Shown: positions 59,758 through 64,000 of the stretch, piece after piece
How positions within the stretch are numbered: position 1 is the first letter of the stretch
Layout: every line of letters begins with the position of its first letter
Source of the DNA: Prochlorococcus sp. AG-402-O21
GTDB lineage: Bacteria > Cyanobacteriota > Cyanobacteriia > PCC-6307 > Cyanobiaceae
Direction of reading: 5' to 3'
DNA: 64,000 nucleotides
NCBI GenBank assembly: GCA_003216375.1
Contig: QCIZ01000001.1
Coordinates: 62,001 to 126,000 of the forward strand
Program-made: the position numbers and the translations under genes
Notes under the pieces: generated by a model
Told to the model about the DNA's origin: nothing
The model's database searches: none
The model's input: the letters and a program-made list of their open reading frames with translations, nothing else

Positions 59758-60726
59758 TTGTCTAGCAAAAAAGCCTTGGTGCTTGGCGCAAGAGGTCAAG
59801 ATGGAGCTTTGATTTGCAAATCGCTTCTTCAAAAAGATTATACAGTAATCGGATTGAGTAAACATAATTCATCTCCATCTGAATCTCTAAAAAAGCTAGG
59901 TGTGGAAAAAGAAATAGATTTACAAATCGGAGATATAAAAGATGAATCGATTATCAAAAATATGATTAATAAATATCAACCTGAAGAAATTTATAACCTC
60001 GCAGGACAATCATCGGTAGGCAAGTCTTTTTTAATACCAAAAACAACGTCTGAAAGCATCATAAATGGAACGCTAAATTTACTTGAGACAGCAAAAACTT
60101 TAGATTTTAAAGGAAATATATTTTTTGCTGGAAGCAGCGAAATGTTTGGCTTAACAGAAAATGCAGCTGATATAAACTATCCACAAAATCCTATAAGTCC
60201 ATATGCAATTAGTAAACAAACAAGTTTTAAATTAGTAAAGTTTTACCGTGAAAATTTTAACTTAAATTGCGTAACAGGAGTATTATTCAATCATGAGTCT
60301 CCATTTCGAAATGAACATTTTGTTACTCACAAAATTATTAAAGGGGCTATTGAAGCAAGCGAAAATAAAAATAATAAAATAACACTTGGTAATATTGATA
60401 TAAGGAGGGATTGGGGCTGGGCAGAGGAATACGTGGAAGCAATGCAGACAATTTTAAATTGCGGTAAAAATAAAGATTATGTTGTTTGTACAGGCAAATC
60501 AACCTCCTTACTTGACTTTATAAAAATCACTTATAGTAAATTAGATTTAAACTGGGAAAATCATGTATTTATTGATGAAGGATTAAAGAGAAAGAATGAA
60601 ATATCAAACAGTTTTGGCAATCCTTTACCCCTTGAAAAAGATCTAAAATGGAGAGCAAAGTTATCCGTTGATGAAATTATAAATAACCTACTAGAAAACA
60701 AAATGAAGTCTCAAAAATTATCTTAG
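59758..60726 (+). CDS. Second GDP-mannose 4,6-dehydratase-like NAD(P)-dependent enzyme
   Basis: A 322-residue paralogue of the gmd product. It has cofactor site LGARGQDGALICKSLL, catalytic blocks GSSEMFGLTENAADIN and SPYAISKQTSFKLVKF (Tyr-x3-Lys), and RRDWGWAEEYVEAMQ. Where true Gmd has [14 protein letters not shown], this protein has HESPFRNEHFVTHK, so the nucleotide-sugar site is altered. It may use another NDP-sugar or act as the partner reductase (inference). The start is TTG at 59758 because no in-frame ATG precedes the Rossmann motif. It faces the glycosyltransferase gene, with 14 bases between stops. Confidence 0.8.
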   Translation: MSSKKALVLGARGQDGALICKSLLQKDYTVIGLSKHNSSPSESLKKLGVEKEIDLQIGDIKDESIIKNMINKYQPEEIYNLAGQSSVGKSFLIPKTTSESIINGTLNLLETAKTLDFKGNIFFAGSSEMFGLTENAADINYPQNPISPYAISKQTSFKLVKFYRENFNLNCVTGVLFNHESPFRNEHFVTHKIIKGAIEASENKNNKITLGNIDIRRDWGWAEEYVEAMQTILNCGKNKDYVVCTGKSTSLLDFIKITYSKLDLNWENHVFIDEGLKRKNEISNSFGNPLPLEKDLKWRAKLSVDEIINNLLENKMKSQKLS

Positions 60727-60740
60727 ATAGTTTATTAGTT

Positions 60741-63700
60741 TTAATAATTTACTTCAAGACTTCTAATTAAACCTTTAATTCTATATCCCAATTCTTTAAA
60801 AGAATGCTGCTTTCGCCATTTTCTTTCTTCATCAGTAAGAGATTTACCACGATAATTAATAGACCAATTTTTAAGCCCCTTAGCAATCAATGAAGGTGTT
60901 TTTCCAGGGAGCATGTGAACGACAGATGAAACATCGTCAAAAATGGATAAAGGGGTTACGGCCACGGGGGTTAATGAAGATATTGCTTGCCTTACGGCGC
61001 CACTAGCTGATTCATTGGTCAGCTGATATGGAAATACAACTAAATCGGTTTTAGAAAGTTTTTTGATTGTTTCGTTGTCACTCATAAAAGTAGTATTTAT
61101 TGTTACATGTTCATTAATTTTTAAATTATCAATCAAATCAACAAGTTCCTGGTAAAACAATAAAGAAGTATTTGAATCATATAAAGCTGTATAAAGGGAT
61201 AAATGACATTTAAAATCTTCTTTAAGTAAAAGATCAATTGCTTTTATTAGTTCTGGAAAACCTTTATTTGGCAAACAGAAGCCATATGTAGAAAAATGAA
61301 TTACTTTTGTTGAGAATTTTGGATATTGATAGTCTTTTCTCTGGACATCAACATCCAGGACGCCATGTGGAAAAAGTGAAACATTCTTTACTAGTCCCAT
61401 ATCTTTAAGTCGATTTAAATCTGACGGCGTATGAACTAATATTCTATGGGATAAATATAGAATATCCTTTATATCAGAAAGTATCTTTGATTTATCAGAT
61501 GTAGGATCAATTGTTGAATGAAGAAAAATAATTATTTTTATATTTTTTGAATAAATTGCTTTGATAAAATTAGCAAAGGATTGAAAATCAAAAAAACCAT
61601 AATTAAATTGTACCACAATAGAAGTTATATTATTAGATATGATTTCATTTAATAATGATTCTAAGTTATCATCGCCTATATTCCAACACCTAATAACTTT
61701 CTCATCAGAATTATCATTATTATTTGGAGCAAATATAATATAATTTTCGTTAATTTCTGACAACAGATGTTCTGAATATGTAGCAATACCACACCTTGTA
61801 TTCCAAGTTGATATCCAACCAATGTTTGATCGATTTTCAGTAGATATTTTACAAAAATTATTTACAAATTCTACATTTTTCTCTGCCACGTACTTCCAGC
61901 TATATTTACGTATGGAATCTTTTGCAGCTTTAACCATTGAAAGCCTAGATTCACTTGAAAGGTGATATATTTTTTTCATAAGTTGAACCAAGTGACAAGA
62001 GGAAGGTCTAGCCCAGACTGATGAATATAAACCTAGATGAGTATTAGAGTATTCAAAAGTAAAATCTATCAAAAATGAATTATTATTATTGCAAAAATCT
62101 AATTGACCTCCCCAGCCTGTTGTTATTACTGGAATACCAAGTGTCATAGCCTCAGCAACTGTTAAATTAAATCCTTCTCCACAACTTGGTGCTACAAGTG
62201 CATTACTTGATAAGTAAAGAGATTTCATTTCAGAGGGTGAAAGTTCATCATAGATAATTCTTACTTCAGGTGGATTAGATTTTTTATTTATAAAATAATC
62301 AAGCATTTTTTCAATATCATTATGTGGATTATTAAAAGTCTTTATAATTAAAATTACATCATCATTAGAGGTAAATGATTCAAAATATGATTCTAATAAA
62401 CAATCAACACCCTTTCTCGGGAAACATGATGAAATATGCAAAAAAGTAAATTTATTAGTATCTAAAATGAAGTCTGGAGAACTATCAATTTCAACTATAT
62501 GGTCTACTCCCAAGCCACAAACAGAAATAGGAATATACACTCCATTATCAACAAGAATTTTTTTTACTTCAGATGACATAACAGTGATCCCTGTTAAGTA
62601 GGAATTAAAATCCTTTACCCACAAAGATGGAAACATAGACTCCTCCCAACCATAGGCATGCAATAAATTGATTACACCTTTTGAATCATGAACTCGAGGT
62701 GGATAAAGATTTCTGGTACTTATAAAACAACTTTCATTATTGTTTAAGCCTTCTTCATAGAGTTTATTAATTATTTTATGTCTATCTAAAAAATTCAAAT
62801 CAGGTTCATAATCTCCTGGCCCATCTGTTGAGATTAATAAAACATTTTGACCCAATTCATACATGGCTAAAGCAAAATTTCTATTTAAAATTGCAAGGCT
62901 ATAAGAAGAATCAAATGGACCTTCAACACTCCACGTAAATCTTTTATCATTTTTAGCTTGAATAATTAATTGGATGTTTTTTGCTTGTTTATTAATAATT
63001 GATATGCCAGAAGAAAGAAGTTTTAAATTATATAAATTAGTCTTGCTTTTTACTTTTATTAATCTACTAGGAAGAATATTTTTCAATAAAATATTATATT
63101 TTTCAGTTATTAAGAAATTAATATCATGATCAATTCTTTTTAATGGGATTGATTTCCTATCTCTTACTTTTGTTAGTGCATCAATAGTCATCTCAGCTGT
63201 ATAACACCATGAAAAATATTTTATTCTTTCTTTAGAATTTGAGCATATAGACTGATAAAAATCTGTATTTGTAAGACTTTTATAAATCAAAAATGAGATA
63301 TCTTTTACATCATATGGATCAAAAAGGAAGTCATGATTGCCAATAAGTTCAGGCATACTAGTAAGATTAGAAGCAATGACTGGTGCTCCACAATTCATTG
63401 CTTCTAAAACTGGCAAGCCAAACCCTTCATGCAATGAAGGAAACACAAACAAATAGCAATTACGATATAAATTAGTAAGTTCAATATCAGTTACATATCC
63501 AAGGAAAACAACGTATTCAGGTGGAAGACCAAAACTGATCATCCATTCCTTTATTAAAAATATTTCTTCTTCTGAATAAGGACCAGTTAGAATTAATTTA
63601 TGCTTAAATATCAGACCAAGCGGAAGTGATGCATAAGCTTCAATTAAACGGCATAAATTCTTTCTTGGATCAGTAGCTCCACAATATAATAAGAATCTTC

Positions 63701-64000
63701 CTAAGTCTTTTCTTTCAAAATTAGAATTATAAGGTTCTGAGGAAAATTTTTTTTCATTACAGGCTGAAGAAATATTATAAATTAATTCAGGGTTTATTTC
63801 TATATATTTAGAGGCCTCTTTAAGAGAGGATTGAGAAATAGCTAATAAGCCATCTAAAGATGACAATTCCTTGATTTTATTTAAATAAAAAAGTTTAAAT
63901 TCAGGATCAGGACTTAAATACTGATCACTATGAATTAATGGGATTAAATCATATATAACTGATACAATAGGAGGCAATTGATAATCTGAATCATGACTAA
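60741..64000 (-). CDS. Multi-domain glycosyltransferase with three GT4-type units, 5' end outside window
   Basis: The frame runs open to the window edge, so the true start lies beyond 64000; a TTG at 63977 is not a convincing start. At least 1085 residues are visible. Unit 1 has LLYCGATDPRKNLCRLIEAYASL and FPSLHEGFGLPVLEAMNCGAPVIAS, an intact GT4 nucleotide-sugar site. Unit 2 has HISSCFPRKGVDCLLESYF and APSCGEGFNLTVAEAMTLGIPVITT. Unit 3 has IGWISTWNTRCGIATYSEHLL and the degenerate FPYQLTNESASGAVRQAISS. It probably adds successive sugars to a surface polysaccharide or glycoprotein. It is near two Gmd-type enzymes that would provide deoxy-mannose donors. Confidence 0.88.
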   Translation of the reverse strand, partial: SHDSDYQLPPIVSVIYDLIPLIHSDQYLSPDPEFKLFYLNKIKELSSLDGLLAISQSSLKEASKYIEINPELIYNISSACNEKKFSSEPYNSNFERKDLGRFLLYCGATDPRKNLCRLIEAYASLPLGLIFKHKLILTGPYSEEEIFLIKEWMISFGLPPEYVVFLGYVTDIELTNLYRNCYLFVFPSLHEGFGLPVLEAMNCGAPVIASNLTSMPELIGNHDFLFDPYDVKDISFLIYKSLTNTDFYQSICSNSKERIKYFSWCYTAEMTIDALTKVRDRKSIPLKRIDHDINFLITEKYNILLKNILPSRLIKVKSKTNLYNLKLLSSGISIINKQAKNIQLIIQAKNDKRFTWSVEGPFDSSYSLAILNRNFALAMYELGQNVLLISTDGPGDYEPDLNFLDRHKIINKLYEEGLNNNESCFISTRNLYPPRVHDSKGVINLLHAYGWEESMFPSLWVKDFNSYLTGITVMSSEVKKILVDNGVYIPISVCGLGVDHIVEIDSSPDFILDTNKFTFLHISSCFPRKGVDCLLESYFESFTSNDDVILIIKTFNNPHNDIEKMLDYFINKKSNPPEVRIIYDELSPSEMKSLYLSSNALVAPSCGEGFNLTVAEAMTLGIPVITTGWGGQLDFCNNNNSFLIDFTFEYSNTHLGLYSSVWARPSSCHLVQLMKKIYHLSSESRLSMVKAAKDSIRKYSWKYVAEKNVEFVNNFCKISTENRSNIGWISTWNTRCGIATYSEHLLSEINENYIIFAPNNNDNSDEKVIRCWNIGDDNLESLLNEIISNNITSIVVQFNYGFFDFQSFANFIKAIYSKNIKIIIFLHSTIDPTSDKSKILSDIKDILYLSHRILVHTPSDLNRLKDMGLVKNVSLFPHGVLDVDVQRKDYQYPKFSTKVIHFSTYGFCLPNKGFPELIKAIDLLLKEDFKCHLSLYTALYDSNTSLLFYQELVDLIDNLKINEHVTINTTFMSDNETIKKLSKTDLVVFPYQLTNESASGAVRQAISSLTPVAVTPLSIFDDVSSVVHMLPGKTPSLIAKGLKNWSINYRGKSLTDEERKWRKQHSFKELGYRIKGLIRSLEVNY

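Noticed and set aside
42874-64000. Recent horizontal-transfer island with integration boundaries
   Set aside because: The region is accessory in content, but it contains core secA, has no flanking tRNA or direct repeats in view, and apart from the giant gene its AT-richness matches the neighbours; the right boundary lies outside the window.

Overview
The window looks like a chromosome segment of a marine picocyanobacterium, most likely a low-light Prochlorococcus of the NATL or SS120 type. The evidence is psaC, ndhS, an RpaB-type response regulator, a thiC gene with a TPP riboswitch, very short intergenic spaces, compact genes and an AT-rich base composition. Species placement is inference from gene content and composition. 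I see no rRNA, IS element, prophage or CRISPR array.

Positions 1-42,850 are ordinary core genome. They hold an FMN-dependent hydroxy-acid dehydrogenase (cut by the window edge), glycogen phosphorylase, a Na+/H+ antiporter, tRNA-Arg(CCT) and rnpB, rnc/ndhS/rimM/glmS, psaC, acpP-fabF, tkt, riboswitch-controlled thiC, a ruvB/TPR/M20 peptidase operon, smpB, lysS, rpaB, mreBCD, ssb, ahcY, tsaE, a PfkB kinase, a mutY with an intact Nudix box, a group 2 sigma factor, mgtE, gpx, a gyrB-SH3-crcB-crcB operon, miaA, infC, a GntR regulator and cysE. Several convergent pairs share terminator hairpins that run into coding sequence, or overlap outright.

Positions 42,874-64,000 are different and form a cell-surface region. 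In order it holds an ABC-2 polysaccharide-type exporter, secA, a GDP-mannose 4,6-dehydratase overlapping a metzincin protease, and a type I secretion operon (small 59-residue gene, parvulin, HlyB-like ABC protein with a degenerate cNMP-type domain, HlyD). These are followed by a 1198-residue RTX/S-layer-like protein on the opposite strand with its own promoter and structured leader, a second Gmd-like enzyme, and a multi-domain glycosyltransferase cut by the window end.

Three otherwise unrelated proteins here carry the same DUF4214-type module: the exporter ATPase (N-terminus), the metalloprotease (C-terminus) and the giant surface protein (N-terminus). In the ATPase and the giant protein the module starts at the same residue and keeps the same internal spacing. 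My best candidate for an undescribed system is a DUF4214-linked surface assembly apparatus. In it, a type I secretor delivers an S-layer-like protein and a protease while a DUF4214-tagged ABC exporter supplies a mannose-derived glycan. This is an inference from shared domains and gene proximity, not a demonstrated function.
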